NCBI RefSeq assembly: GCF_900475415.1
Contig: NZ_LS483388.1
Coordinates: 1,288,001-1,352,000, forward strand
Length of the DNA: 64,000 nucleotides
Direction: 5' to 3'
DNA from: Streptococcus porcinus
Lineage (GTDB): Bacteria > Bacillota > Bacilli > Lactobacillales > Streptococcaceae
The first letter of the stretch is position 1; the number at the start of each line of letters is the position of its first letter. Below, piece after piece: positions 36,395 through 46,513 of this stretch. The notes beneath the pieces are model-generated. The model was not told the DNA's origin and searched no databases. It saw only the letters and a list, made by a program, of their open reading frames with translations. The position numbers and the translations under genes were made by a program.

Positions 36395-37204
36395 ATGTCT
36401 ATCAAATTAGTTGCTGTCGACATTGATGGCACGCTTATTACGGATGACCGTAAAATTACTAGTCAAGTGTTCGATGCTGTTCAAGAGGCTAAGGCACAAG
36501 GGGTCCAAGTAGTTATTGCCACAGGCCGTCCTATTGCTGGTGTTACCCACCTCCTCAATGAACTTAACTTAAATCATCAAGGTAACTATGTTATCACCTT
36601 CAATGGCGGTTTGGTCCAAGATGCTGAGACAGGACAAGAAATTGTCAAATCAATAATGTCCTATGACGATTATCTAGAAATTGAATTCCTCAGCCGTAAA
36701 ATTGGTCTCCATATGCATGCTATTACAAAAGAAGGAATCTATACTGCAAACAGAGATATTGGGAAATACACTGTTCATGAAGCAACACTTGTTAACATGC
36801 CAATTTTTTACAGAACACCCGAAGAAATGGCATCCAAGGAAATTGTCAAAATGATGATGATTGATGAACCTGAGCTTTTAGACAAAGCTCTCAAAAATAT
36901 ACCTCAATCTTTCTATGATCAATATAATATTGTCAAATCAACCCCTTTTTACTTAGAATTTATGCCAAAATCTGTTTCAAAGGGCAATGCCATTATTCAT
37001 TTAGCTGAGAAAATGGGACTTGACCAAAGCCAGACTATGGCGATTGGAGATGCAGAAAATGACCGAGCCATGCTGGAAGTAGTTGGTAATCCTGTTGTTA
37101 TGGAAAATGGTAGCCCCGAGTTAAAAATGATTGCCAAATATGTCACTAAATCAAATAATGAAAGCGGCGTAGCGTATGCGCTACGCGAGTGGGTTTTAAA
37201 ATAA
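36395..37204 (+). CDS. Cof-type HAD phosphatase
   Basis: A 269-residue HAD-IIB (Cof/YidA type) sugar-phosphatase. Motif I is VDIDGTLITDDR, motif II VIATGRPIAG, motif III KSVSKGNAI and motif IV GDAENDRAMLEVVG. It probably dephosphorylates sugar phosphates or FMN. AAGGAGA precedes the ATG at 36395. Its stop TAA shares an A with the ATG of murM, so it is the first gene of a coupled operon with murM and murN. A GC-rich hairpin lies in its last codons. Confidence 0.9.
   Translation: MSIKLVAVDIDGTLITDDRKITSQVFDAVQEAKAQGVQVVIATGRPIAGVTHLLNELNLNHQGNYVITFNGGLVQDAETGQEIVKSIMSYDDYLEIEFLSRKIGLHMHAITKEGIYTANRDIGKYTVHEATLVNMPIFYRTPEEMASKEIVKMMMIDEPELLDKALKNIPQSFYDQYNIVKSTPFYLEFMPKSVSKGNAIIHLAEKMGLDQSQTMAIGDAENDRAMLEVVGNPVVMENGSPELKMIAKYVTKSNNESGVAYALREWVLK
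37167..37186 (+). repeat. GC-rich hairpin in the 3' end of the Cof gene
   Basis: GCGTAGCG and CGCTACGC form an 8-bp stem around TATG, inside the last codons of the phosphatase gene and 17 bases before the murM ATG. It is followed by GAGTGGGTTTTAAAA. A stem this GC-rich is unusual in the surrounding AT-rich sequence and could affect transcript stability or readthrough into murM. Confidence 0.5.
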
Positions 37205-38427
37205 TGTATTCTTATAAAGTTGATATTTCTGCAGAAGAACTTGATGCTTTTGTACTGTCTCACCCTAAATGCAATATTTTACAAAGTTCTCAATGGGCAA
37301 GTGTCAAAGATAGCTGGAAGCAAAAATTAATGGGTTTCTATGAAGACAATCAACTTGTGGCTACTGCTACTCTGCTTATTAGAGACCTCCCGCTAAATTA
37401 TACTCTCATTTATATACCACGTGGTCCGATTATGGATTTCACCAATTTTGAGCTGGTCGATTTTGTCATTCGCTCACTTAAAGAATATGGTAAGCGTCAA
37501 AAAGCCTTCTTTATCAAATGGGATCCTAGTCTGTTTTTAAAACAGTTCTCTGTATCAGAAGAAATAACTGAGGTAGAACCAAATGATTTAACTCTATCAG
37601 CCATTAGCTTTTTAAAAAGTAGAGGTCTAGAATGGAGTGGTTATACCAAAGATATCGGGGAAACTATCCAACCAAGATTCCAAGCCAATCTTTATGCTAA
37701 GGATTTTGAATTCGCTCAATTACCCAAGAAGACGAGACAAGCTATTAGAACGGCACAAAATAAAGGCGTTACCGTAACCATCGGTGGTCAAGAACTACTT
37801 GAAGATTTCGCTAAGCTAATGAAAAAAACGGAAGTCCGTAAAGGCATTCATCTCCGTGGCGTTGATTATTATCGAAAGCTGATGGAAACATACTCAGGCA
37901 ATTCCTACATTACACTGTCTCAAATTAATCTTAATGATAGACAAAGACTTTTAGAAATACAACTGAGTAAAGCACAAACAGAACAGGCAAAATTTACTGA
38001 TAAAACTAAAGAAGGTAAAATTAAAGAAAATAAGGACGCTATTAATCGGATAAAAGCTGAATTAAACTTTATTGAAGAAGAAAAAACAAAAGAAAACAAT
38101 CTTGTTGCTCTTGCTGGAACATTAACCTTAATCTTTGGCAAGACATCAGAAAATCTTTACGCGGGAATGGACGATGATTATAAAATGTACCAAGCCCCTC
38201 TTCTTACTTGGTTTGAAACAGCCAACGAAGCCTTTAATCGTGGTTGTCAATGGCAAAATATGGGTGGTGTCGAAAATCAACTTGACGGAGGGCTCTATGC
38301 TTTCAAAGCCAAATTAAATCCTCAAATTGAAGAGTTTGCCGGGGAATTTGATATTCCGGTTAGCCACCTTTATCGTCCAGCCATGTTAGTTTATAATCTA
38401 CGTAAAAAATTAAGGAGCAAACACTAA
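37204..38427 (+). CDS. murM: MurM-type peptidoglycan bridge aminoacyltransferase
   Basis: A 407-residue FemX/FemAB-family protein that transfers an amino acid from aminoacyl-tRNA to the lysine side chain of lipid II. Two GNAT-like domains are seen, with the helical coiled-coil arm (about residues 245-300, rich in Lys/Glu) typical of FemAB proteins. The conserved FemAB sequence QSSQWASVKDSWKQ is at the start. ATG 37204 overlaps the upstream stop (TAATG), with no clear ribosome binding site, suggesting coupling. murN follows with another single-base overlap. Confidence 0.9.
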   Translation: MYSYKVDISAEELDAFVLSHPKCNILQSSQWASVKDSWKQKLMGFYEDNQLVATATLLIRDLPLNYTLIYIPRGPIMDFTNFELVDFVIRSLKEYGKRQKAFFIKWDPSLFLKQFSVSEEITEVEPNDLTLSAISFLKSRGLEWSGYTKDIGETIQPRFQANLYAKDFEFAQLPKKTRQAIRTAQNKGVTVTIGGQELLEDFAKLMKKTEVRKGIHLRGVDYYRKLMETYSGNSYITLSQINLNDRQRLLEIQLSKAQTEQAKFTDKTKEGKIKENKDAINRIKAELNFIEEEKTKENNLVALAGTLTLIFGKTSENLYAGMDDDYKMYQAPLLTWFETANEAFNRGCQWQNMGGVENQLDGGLYAFKAKLNPQIEEFAGEFDIPVSHLYRPAMLVYNLRKKLRSKH

Positions 38428-39659
38428 TGCCTTTAGTAACACTTACAGAAGCAACCTTTGAAGCTTTTGCTTCGACAGTAAAAAGCCGTTACTTTGAACA
38501 GTCGGCCAATATGAACACTTTACTTAAAAAGCGGGGCTATACAACTGAATTAAAAGGCTTTGAAGATAATCAAGGTAAGCTACAAGTTGCTGCTCTTATT
38601 TTTAATACACCAATAGCTGGTGGAGTTCATATGGAAATTCATTACGGACCCCTTTACTTAGATGAATCCTACTTAGTCCCCTTCTTAAAGGAACTTAAAA
38701 ACTATGCAAAATCCAAGAGAGTAATGGAATTTGTTATTAAGCCATATGCTCATTATCAAGTTTTTGATGATCACGGTAATCCTCAAAACACTGTTGATCA
38801 AGATCATATTGATCTATTGGTTAATCTTGGCTTTGTACACACTAAACCTAAAGTTGGCTATACCAGTCATGATTGGCACTATGTGAAGGATTTAACTGGT
38901 ATTACCGAAAAAACTCTAATTAACTCCTTTAGTAAAAAGGGAAAACCCTTAGTCAAAAAAGCTAAAACTTTTGGAATCAAAATTAAGGCCTTAACAAAAG
39001 ATGAGTTACCTTTATTTAAAGCTGTCACTTCTTCGACCTCCGATCGACGTGAATATGATGACAAGCCCTTAGAATACTATGAATACTTCTATGACAGTTT
39101 TAAAGATAACGCGCAATTTCTTGTCGCTACTTTAAATTTCAAGGATTATTTTACTAATCTGGAAAAAGATCAAGCTAAATTAAAGGTTAAACTCGATAAA
39201 TTAGAGAACGACTTAATTAATAATCCCAAATCTGATAAAAAACAAAATCAATACAGAGAGTTTTCAAGTCAATTTCAAACTTTCGAGGTTCGAAAAGCCG
39301 AAGCTCAAGAATTAATTACTCAATATGGTAATCAAGATGTTATCTTAGCTGGTGCCTTATTTGTTTTTACACAACAAGAAGTAACTTATTTCTTTAGTGG
39401 TTCTTATTCAGAATTCAACAAATTTTACGCTCCAACAATACTTCAAGAGTACGTTATGATAGAAGCTATAAAACGCGGTATTAATCGCTATAACCTATTA
39501 GGAATTTCTGGATATTTTGATGGGTCTGATGGTGTATTAGGATTCAAACAAAACTTTAAAGGGCATGTAGAATGTACCGTTGGAAGCTTTACCTATTACC
39601 CAAATCCGCTAAAACATAAGCTAATTAAAAGCATTAAAAAACTTTTAAAACGCTACTAA
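38427..39659 (+). CDS. murN: MurN-type peptidoglycan bridge aminoacyltransferase
   Basis: A 410-residue FemAB-family protein, paralogue of the upstream gene, adding the second residue of the interpeptide bridge. It contains the helical arm (about residues 245-300), the SGSYSEFNKFYAPTIL segment and NLLGISGYFDGSDGVLGF near the end. Its ATG shares a base with the murM stop. AGGAG precedes the start. A strong terminator follows the stop. The amino acid added (Ala or Ser) cannot be read from the sequence. Confidence 0.9.
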   Translation: MPLVTLTEATFEAFASTVKSRYFEQSANMNTLLKKRGYTTELKGFEDNQGKLQVAALIFNTPIAGGVHMEIHYGPLYLDESYLVPFLKELKNYAKSKRVMEFVIKPYAHYQVFDDHGNPQNTVDQDHIDLLVNLGFVHTKPKVGYTSHDWHYVKDLTGITEKTLINSFSKKGKPLVKKAKTFGIKIKALTKDELPLFKAVTSSTSDRREYDDKPLEYYEYFYDSFKDNAQFLVATLNFKDYFTNLEKDQAKLKVKLDKLENDLINNPKSDKKQNQYREFSSQFQTFEVRKAEAQELITQYGNQDVILAGALFVFTQQEVTYFFSGSYSEFNKFYAPTILQEYVMIEAIKRGINRYNLLGISGYFDGSDGVLGFKQNFKGHVECTVGSFTYYPNPLKHKLIKSIKKLLKRY

Positions 39660-39683
39660 AAAGACAGGCTAACCTGTCTTTTT
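39658..39683 (+). terminator. Terminator of the murMN operon
   Basis: AAAAAGACAGG and CCTGTCTTTTT pair around CTAA. It starts inside the murN stop codon and ends in a T run. Confidence 0.88.
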
Positions 39684-39710
39684 AGTTGTTTTACATAGTT
39701 GTGACATAAA

Positions 39711-39742
39711 AAAACCTTCAACAAAAGCTTGTTGAAGGTTTT
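39711..39742 (-). terminator. Terminator of tpiA
   Basis: On the minus strand AAAACCTTCAAC and GTTGAAGGTTTT pair around a short loop, with a T run after. It lies nine bases after the tpiA stop at 39751. Confidence 0.88.
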
Positions 39743-39750
39743 CATTTAAA

Positions 39751-40509
39751 CTATTTTACAAAATCAAGTAGAGCTAGGAAGCTTTCAGCTTCAAGTGATG
39801 CTCCACCAACTAAGGCACCATCAACGTCTGGACATGCCATATATGAAGCAACATTTTCAGGTTTCACAGAACCGCCATATTGAACACGAACTTTATCAGC
39901 AACAGCTTGACCAAAATCAGCAGCAACAACATCACGAACTGCTTTACACATATTTTGGGCATCGTCTTGAGTGGCAGATTTACCAGTTCCAATCGCCCAA
40001 ATTGGTTCATAAGCAATGACAAGTGATGATACTTGTTCTTCTGTAAGTCCAGCAAGGGCCGCTGATACTTGTGCTCCCACAAAATCAACTGCTTTACCTG
40101 CTTCATAGGTTTCTAGACTTTCACCACAACAGATAATTGGTGTTAGACCATTCGCAAAAATAGCCTTAGCTTTTTTGTTGATATCTTCATCAGTTTCATG
40201 GAAATAGTCACGACGCTCTGAATGACCAATAACAACATAATCAGTTCCCATTTCGGCTAATACTTTCGGGCTATTTTCACCAGTAAAGGCACCATTATTT
40301 TCAAAATAAGCATTTTGAGCTGCAACTTTAAGGTTTGAACCTTTTGCTGCTTCAAGAACAGTGTAAAGATCAAGAGCTGGAGCTGCAATTCCTGCTTCAA
40401 CAAGATCAGCTGAAGGTAATTTTGATGCTACTGCTTCAATAAAAGCTTTAGCTTCTTCAGGATTTTTATTCATTTTCCAGTTTCCGGCAATAAACGGTTT
40501 ACGTGACAT
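39751..40509 (-). CDS. tpiA: Triosephosphate isomerase
   Basis: A 252-residue TIM-barrel enzyme interconverting dihydroxyacetone phosphate and glyceraldehyde 3-phosphate. Lys in GNWKMNKN, His in IGHSERR and Glu in [11 protein letters not shown] are the catalytic residues. The flexible loop 6 and YGGSVKPEN are intact. It is monocistronic, with its own terminator, downstream of the independently terminated tuf gene. Confidence 0.97.
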   Translation of the reverse strand: MSRKPFIAGNWKMNKNPEEAKAFIEAVASKLPSADLVEAGIAAPALDLYTVLEAAKGSNLKVAAQNAYFENNGAFTGENSPKVLAEMGTDYVVIGHSERRDYFHETDEDINKKAKAIFANGLTPIICCGESLETYEAGKAVDFVGAQVSAALAGLTEEQVSSLVIAYEPIWAIGTGKSATQDDAQNMCKAVRDVVAADFGQAVADKVRVQYGGSVKPENVASYMACPDVDGALVGGASLEAESFLALLDFVK

Positions 40510-40643
40510 TTCACATACCTCTTCTTTTTTTATTTACATCTACTATTTTAACACAATTTAAGAGCTAATAAAAGAATATGGGCATTTTTTAGGAATTTTT
40601 TCACAAGGAAAATGTTTCTTTCAAACTTATTTCCTGAAAATAA

Positions 40644-40668
40644 AAAAGAGCCCCTTACAGGGCTCTTT
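40644..40668 (-). terminator. Terminator of tuf
   Basis: On the minus strand AAAGAGCCC and GGGCTCTTT pair with a short loop and a T run. It lies 51 bases past the tuf stop. Confidence 0.88.
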
Positions 40669-40718
40669 ACAATCTGAGTTGTCTGACTCTAATTGTTATT
40701 CTGGGAACTTAATTAAAA

Positions 40719-41915
40719 TTAAGCTTCAATTTCTGAAACGATACCTGAACCAACAGTACGTCCACCTTCACGGATAGAGAAAGTAGTACCTTGTTCTACG
40801 GCGATTGGGTGGATCAACTCAACGTCGATAGTCACGTTATCACCAGGCATAACCATTTCTGTACCTGCTGGAAGTTCGATTGAACCTGTTACGTCAGTAG
40901 TACGGAAGTAGAATTGTGGGCGGTAGTTGTTGAAGAATGGAGTATGACGTCCACCTTCTTCTTTAGAAAGGATGTAGACTTCACCTTTAAATTTAGTATG
41001 TGGGTTGATTGAACCTGGTTTAGCAATAACTTGTCCACGTTCGATTTCATCACGTTGAACACCACGAAGAAGGATACCTACGTTGTCTCCTGCAAGACCT
41101 TCGTCAAGTTGTTTACGGAACATTTCAACACCAGTAACAACTGCTTTTTTAGTATCTTCTTTGATACCAACGATTTCAATTTCATCATTGACACGAACAG
41201 TACCACGGTCGATACGTCCAGAAGCTACAGTACCACGTCCAGTGATAGAGAATACATCTTCGACTGGAAGAAGCAATGGTTTGTCAGTATCACGTTCTGG
41301 TTCTGGAATGTACTCATCAACAGTTTTCATCAATTCCATGATGATATCTTCATGAGCTGAGTCACCTTCGAGAGCTTTAAGAGCTGAACCTTGGATAACT
41401 GGAAGGTCATCACCTGGGAAATCATATTCTGAAAGGAGATCACGAATTTCCATTTCAACTAATTCAAGTAATTCTTCATCATCAACAAGGTCAACTTTAT
41501 TCATGAAGACGATAAGGTGTTTAACACCAACTTGACGTGAAAGAAGGATGTGCTCACGAGTTTGTGGCATTGGTCCATCAGTAGATGCAACAACAAGGAT
41601 AGCTCCGTCCATTTGGGCAGCACCAGTGATCATGTTTTTAACATAGTCCGCGTGTCCTGGGGCATCGATGTGGGCATAGTGACGTGATTCAGTTTCATAC
41701 TCAACGTGTGCAGTGTTGATTGTGATTCCGCGTTCGCGCTCTTCAGGAGCAGCATCGATAGAAGCATAATCTTTAGGTTGGTTAACTGAACTTGGTAAAC
41801 GACGTGCAAGAACAGTTGTAATTGCAGCTGTTAATGTAGTTTTACCATGGTCAACGTGTCCGATTGTACCAATGTTAACGTGGGGTTTACTACGATCGTA
41901 TTTTTCTTTTGCCAT
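40719..41915 (-). CDS. tuf: Elongation factor Tu
   Basis: A 398-residue EF-Tu. G1 is GHVDHGKTT, the switch region contains [14 protein letters not shown]3 DAPGH, G4 NKVD, and the C-terminal beta-barrel domains are complete. It delivers aminoacyl-tRNA to the ribosome and can appear on the cell surface in streptococci. The ATG at 41915 ([14 protein letters not shown]) is correct, with GGAGG 10 bases upstream. An earlier in-frame start at 41933 contains that ribosome binding site. Confidence 0.98.
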   Translation of the reverse strand: MAKEKYDRSKPHVNIGTIGHVDHGKTTLTAAITTVLARRLPSSVNQPKDYASIDAAPEERERGITINTAHVEYETESRHYAHIDAPGHADYVKNMITGAAQMDGAILVVASTDGPMPQTREHILLSRQVGVKHLIVFMNKVDLVDDEELLELVEMEIRDLLSEYDFPGDDLPVIQGSALKALEGDSAHEDIIMELMKTVDEYIPEPERDTDKPLLLPVEDVFSITGRGTVASGRIDRGTVRVNDEIEIVGIKEDTKKAVVTGVEMFRKQLDEGLAGDNVGILLRGVQRDEIERGQVIAKPGSINPHTKFKGEVYILSKEEGGRHTPFFNNYRPQFYFRTTDVTGSIELPAGTEMVMPGDNVTIDVELIHPIAVEQGTTFSIREGGRTVGSGIVSEIEA

Positions 41916-42121
41916 TTTGGGAAAAGCCTCCAATAAAATATATTTTATAGATAGACAGTAGGCATTACAGTCTAACTTTACCTTACTATTGTAGCAAATT
42001 ATAAGGAAAAAGCAAGTATTTTATGCTTTTTGCCTTTTCTTTCTTAGTTAAGGTAACTTAAAAAATACGACTTCCCCTATCCCTCCAACTTTCTGATTTC
42101 ATATAACCTTCAGTGATTAAA

Positions 42122-42146
42122 AAAGACTAGCTAGCAGCTAGTCTTT
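42122..42146 (-). terminator. Terminator of ftsW
   Basis: On the minus strand AAAGACTAGCT pairs with AGCTAGTCTTT around three bases, and a T run follows. It lies 16 bases after the ftsW stop. Confidence 0.87.
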
Positions 42147-42162
42147 ATAATCTAATCTAGGT

Positions 42163-43437
42163 TTATTTAAAATGGCGAATATCAATGACTTTTCCTTTTT
42201 CATCATTGACTGTGTTTCTATAAGAAAGTTCTGCTTCTTTTAGAATCTCTTCTCTTTTTTCGTTAGCATCAATATTTAGGACGAAACCAATAGCCACTGA
42301 CAAGACCAGTAAACTATTCCCACCTTGAGAAAGGAAAGGAAAAGTTACGCCTGTTGATGGGATAATTCCAGAAACTCCGCCTATATTTACAAATACTTGC
42401 ATCAAAATCATGCCACCAACACCAAGTGCCATCATGGCATTAAATGGTTTTTTAGCCTTAATACCTACATTTAAAATGCGTAGAATCAAAAAGAAAACTA
42501 AAGCTAATATCAGACCCGCACCAATTAATCCTAGTTCTTCAATGACAATCGAAAAAACAAAGTCTGTCTGTGCTTCTGGTAAATAGCCACGCTTTTCAAT
42601 AGAATTTCCTAAACCAACTCCGAACCACCCTCCATTACTCATAGCATAGTAAGAATGAGCTAACTGGTGGCCTGAGTCGGTCAAATCTTTAAATGGGTTA
42701 AAGTAAGCACTGAATCGTTTAGCAACATAACCAAAAATTGGTATTTTAGACACTCGTTCAACTCCGATTACCTTGATACTACCAAGAAATGTTACTGATA
42801 ATACTGTAATTAGTGTTAAAATACCAGAAAACCAGCGATAACCGATACCGCTAATGGTAAACATCAGGATTCCCGTTAAAACAATGATGGCTGCATTTCC
42901 TAAATCCGGTTGTGCGGCAACCAAAAGCACTAAAAAGAGTGAATAAACGCGCCAATCTTTTAAATCACTAGACTGTCTAGGCCACCATCTTCGCTTAGTC
43001 AAAGCTTGATAGTCATACCTTGCGATTTCCTCTTGTTTCTTAGAAAAGGTATGTGCAAGATACCAGACCATAATAATTTTTAAATATTCTGCAGGTTGGA
43101 AACTAATTGGCCCAAGTATAATCCAGCCGTGCGCACCGTTTACTTCCTGAGTGAAAAAACGTGCTATTAAGAGTAAGAAGGCTTCAAATAACATAACTAG
43201 TGTTAGAAGATTATGGTTATTTAGAAAATTCAGCTTTAATTTATAAATAAAAGCAATGGCGATTAAACTGATTATCCAAAAAACTCCTTGACTCAGAACA
43301 GCCTTAAATGGATTAGCATGGTATTGTATTAAGGTTGCACTTGTCGTTGAGTAGACCATTATTAAACCAATTACCGACAAGATGAGATAAGGCAAGAGTA
43401 TAGAATAATTAAGTAAATGCCTTTTATCAATTTTCAT
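42163..43437 (-). CDS. ftsW: Septal peptidoglycan polymerase FtsW
   Basis: A 424-residue SEDS-family protein with about ten transmembrane helices. The loop PEAQTDFVFSIVIEELGLIG and the distal GVSGIIPSTGVTFPFLSQGG motif define the family. It polymerises lipid II at the division septum with its cognate PBP. The ATG at 43437 (MKIDKRHLL) has GGGGAAA upstream. The earlier in-frame start at 43518 would add 27 residues that cover the -10 box TATAAT upstream of the gene. It follows ppc, an order seen in other streptococci. Confidence 0.92.
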   Translation of the reverse strand: MKIDKRHLLNYSILLPYLILSVIGLIMVYSTTSATLIQYHANPFKAVLSQGVFWIISLIAIAFIYKLKLNFLNNHNLLTLVMLFEAFLLLIARFFTQEVNGAHGWIILGPISFQPAEYLKIIMVWYLAHTFSKKQEEIARYDYQALTKRRWWPRQSSDLKDWRVYSLFLVLLVAAQPDLGNAAIIVLTGILMFTISGIGYRWFSGILTLITVLSVTFLGSIKVIGVERVSKIPIFGYVAKRFSAYFNPFKDLTDSGHQLAHSYYAMSNGGWFGVGLGNSIEKRGYLPEAQTDFVFSIVIEELGLIGAGLILALVFFLILRILNVGIKAKKPFNAMMALGVGGMILMQVFVNIGGVSGIIPSTGVTFPFLSQGGNSLLVLSVAIGFVLNIDANEKREEILKEAELSYRNTVNDEKGKVIDIRHFK

Positions 43438-43613
43438 AGTTTCCCCTATTCTCAGATAATCTTTAAGCATTATACCATCTTTCCCAATCAAAAAAAAGAA
43501 AAAAGGAAAAGTTAACAACTTCTCCTTTTAGACTAAAAATAGTTACTTTTGCTCTCTTCTTCGTTCTAATTATGGGTAGGACCAAACGGTAGTTTTTCAA
43601 ACTATAGCTTTAA

Positions 43614-46328
43614 TCAACCGGAATTACGTAAACCTGTCGCAATACCATTAATAGTAATATGAATAAGTTTCTCATAATCTTCATCGAGCTGGTTGTGGCG
43701 TAGGCGTTTAATCAACTCAATCTGAATGTAATTTAAAACATTAAAATAAGGCAAGCGAAATTCTAAACTCCTCTTCAATGATTCATTATCTTCTAACAAA
43801 TCATCATGCTGCTCAATGGCCAAAATCATATTTTTCGTAAGTTGCCATTCATCTAAAATATTATAAAAGACTGCTCTAACTTCATCGTTTTGAGATAATT
43901 GAGCATACTGAAAGGCAATATTCATATTCGATTTTGACAAAACCATATCTACATTTGACAATAGGGAGTGAAAGAATGGCCATTTTTTATACATGTGTTG
44001 CAATTTTGCCAGGTTTCCTTCTTCTTGATCAACAAACTGTCTAAATGCTGAACCAACCCCGTACCATCCCGGTAACATGGTTCTGTTTTGTGACCAAGAA
44101 AATACCCATGGAATAGCCCTCAAACCTGTAATATCAGTTATAGTTTTACGAGCTGCCGGACGTGACCCTATGTTAAGGCTTGAAATTTCTTTTATCGGAC
44201 TAGCTTCAAAGAAATAATCATAAAAATGGGGATTTCCAAAAACAAGGTCTCGGTAAACTTTATTGCTATAAGATACAATATTTTCCATGACGTCTCTAAA
44301 ACCGTCAATCTCATTTGCATCGGTCAACATCCGTGTGACCATTCGATTGACTGAAGCAGAAATCAACATCTCAAGGTTATAATAAGCAACGTCTTTATTG
44401 CCATATTTATTCTCAATAATTTCTCCTTGCTCGGTCAACCGAATCCGGTCTTTAATTGTCCCAAAAGGCTGAGAAGTAATTGCATCATAAGAAGGTCCAC
44501 CACCTCGACCAACCGTTCCACCACGTCCATGGAAAAAGGTAATTTTAACTCCATTTTTCTGACCAATACCAGTCAGGTCATTTTGGGCTTTGTATAACGT
44601 CCAACCAGAAGATAAATAGCCACCATCTTTATTACTGTCTGAATAACCAAGCATAATTTCTTGATAATTATCGTTTGAAGCGATCCATTTTTTAACGATA
44701 TCATAACTTAAATAATCCGTCATGATTTGTTTAGCATGCTCTAAATCCTCAATCGTCTCAAAAAGGGGAACAATCTGCACACGCGCCTTATCTTTAGCTA
44801 CTAGCCCAACTTCTTTCAACATGATGGCCAACTCAAACATATCAGAGACACTCTCAGTATGTGAAATGATGTGTTGTTTAATAACATCTTCCCCGAGTTT
44901 ATCTTTTAGATTGCGTGCTACCTTATAGATAGCTAATTCTTTCTTCAGTAGGTCAGATTTGTCAACGTTAGTTGATGATAAAATTCTTGGGTCCTCAGTC
45001 AACTCCTTATATAAAATTTGGCACTTTTCATCTTCACTTAAAGCACTATAATCATTGACAATATTAGCAGCCTTTAGTAATTCTGCCACACAAGCTTCAT
45101 GTACGCTGGAATCCTGTCTCATATCAATACTTGCAAGAAAGAACCCAAAAATATCAACCGCTTGAATCAGCTCTGTTAAATCACCCGCTACTAAAGAAGC
45201 ATCGCCATTCTCCATCAAGGAAGCTCTAATAACTTCTAAATCATTTTTAAACTCTCGAGCATCAGAATAAGAAGAAATTTGGGAAGAGTTGTCAGATTCT
45301 TGACTTATTTGAGCAAGTGTTGCCTGTATACGGGATTGAATATAATGAAAAGCTTTGCGGTAAGGTTCATTTTCACGATAGATAGACTTATCACTAGAAA
45401 GTTGGGCAAGCTCTTCTAATTCCTTACTAGTCGTAATTAAAGTTGACGACATTGAGAAGTTACGGTAGAGAATAGCTAATTTTTCCAGGTAATACTCTAG
45501 GATAACTTGATTTTGAAGCATAGCAGATTCTTCTAATGTTTCTGAGATAACAAAGGGATTACCATCACGATCTCCACCAATCCACATCCCCATAGTGACT
45601 GGCCGGGCTTTATTCAAGACGATTCCTTTTTCTTTAGCTAACTCTTTATAGCGTTGCGTTAATTTCGTAATAGCAGGAATTAACGAACTTTTGTAATATT
45701 GTAAAACATTGGTAATCTCATTTTTTACTTTTAGCTTCTTCTCACGAATGATATCCGTTTGCATAATAATTTCAATATAGCGGCGCAACTCTTCCAACCA
45801 CTTTTCTTGATTAACTATACCATTTTTGACATCACGATATTTACGGAGCAAGTCATGAATATGATTTGTCAATTCTAAAACTGTTTTGCGTTGGACTTGT
45901 GTTGGGTGAGCTGTTAAAACAGGAACTACATTGACCTTCTCCAAAATTACTTCTGCATCATCTTTTAAAGCAACTTCTGAAATAGTGTTTGATAGCTTCC
46001 CTAGATAGTCTTTATTTGTGTTATTTTGATAATTGATTTCATAAGCCAAGTCAACATCTTCAGAAATATTTATGAGTAAAGGTAAGATTGAAAAATAACG
46101 AGCAATTATGACCATGTCATCATTAGTCAAGTCTTTAATCATTTTTTCAAGTTTAACTGAATCTTTTTGCTCAGATAAAGCTAATATGGTTTCAATTTTT
46201 TTATAGACCTGATCACCAGCCATTGACCGTGTAACTTCTTCAAGTAGCCTTTGTAAAATAGCAACTTCTTCTGTAATCATTTTGTGATGGTTACTACTTT
46301 CCAACTTTTTTACAGACAAATCATTCAC
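43614..46328 (-). CDS. ppc: Phosphoenolpyruvate carboxylase
   Basis: A 904-residue PEPC that adds bicarbonate to phosphoenolpyruvate, giving oxaloacetate for aspartate and asparagine synthesis. Active-site motifs are visible: [11 protein letters not shown] (catalytic His), [26 protein letters not shown] and [17 protein letters not shown] precedes the ATG. The stop codon lies 176 bases before ftsW. Confidence 0.97.
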   Translation of the reverse strand: MNDLSVKKLESSNHHKMITEEVAILQRLLEEVTRSMAGDQVYKKIETILALSEQKDSVKLEKMIKDLTNDDMVIIARYFSILPLLINISEDVDLAYEINYQNNTNKDYLGKLSNTISEVALKDDAEVILEKVNVVPVLTAHPTQVQRKTVLELTNHIHDLLRKYRDVKNGIVNQEKWLEELRRYIEIIMQTDIIREKKLKVKNEITNVLQYYKSSLIPAITKLTQRYKELAKEKGIVLNKARPVTMGMWIGGDRDGNPFVISETLEESAMLQNQVILEYYLEKLAILYRNFSMSSTLITTSKELEELAQLSSDKSIYRENEPYRKAFHYIQSRIQATLAQISQESDNSSQISSYSDAREFKNDLEVIRASLMENGDASLVAGDLTELIQAVDIFGFFLASIDMRQDSSVHEACVAELLKAANIVNDYSALSEDEKCQILYKELTEDPRILSSTNVDKSDLLKKELAIYKVARNLKDKLGEDVIKQHIISHTESVSDMFELAIMLKEVGLVAKDKARVQIVPLFETIEDLEHAKQIMTDYLSYDIVKKWIASNDNYQEIMLGYSDSNKDGGYLSSGWTLYKAQNDLTGIGQKNGVKITFFHGRGGTVGRGGGPSYDAITSQPFGTIKDRIRLTEQGEIIENKYGNKDVAYYNLEMLISASVNRMVTRMLTDANEIDGFRDVMENIVSYSNKVYRDLVFGNPHFYDYFFEASPIKEISSLNIGSRPAARKTITDITGLRAIPWVFSWSQNRTMLPGWYGVGSAFRQFVDQEEGNLAKLQHMYKKWPFFHSLLSNVDMVLSKSNMNIAFQYAQLSQNDEVRAVFYNILDEWQLTKNMILAIEQHDDLLEDNESLKRSLEFRLPYFNVLNYIQIELIKRLRHNQLDEDYEKLIHITINGIATGLRNSG

Positions 46329-46513
46329 TCCTTTAAACTTTGCTTAAATCAATAATACCACTTTTTAAATAAATTGTAAGACCTTTTGAAAATAAGGTTT
46401 GTTTTTTACAAAATTCTTTCCAAGACTCTCATCTAACGATTTTTCTTCTTTTATATTCACTTAAGTTCTTATTTTTTGCTATACTGGACTTACTACGACT
46501 AAAGGAGAATATC

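Noticed and set aside
41031..41360. Long antisense frames inside tuf
   Set aside because: They mirror the strong codon bias of EF-Tu on the opposite strand. No start site and no family likeness.
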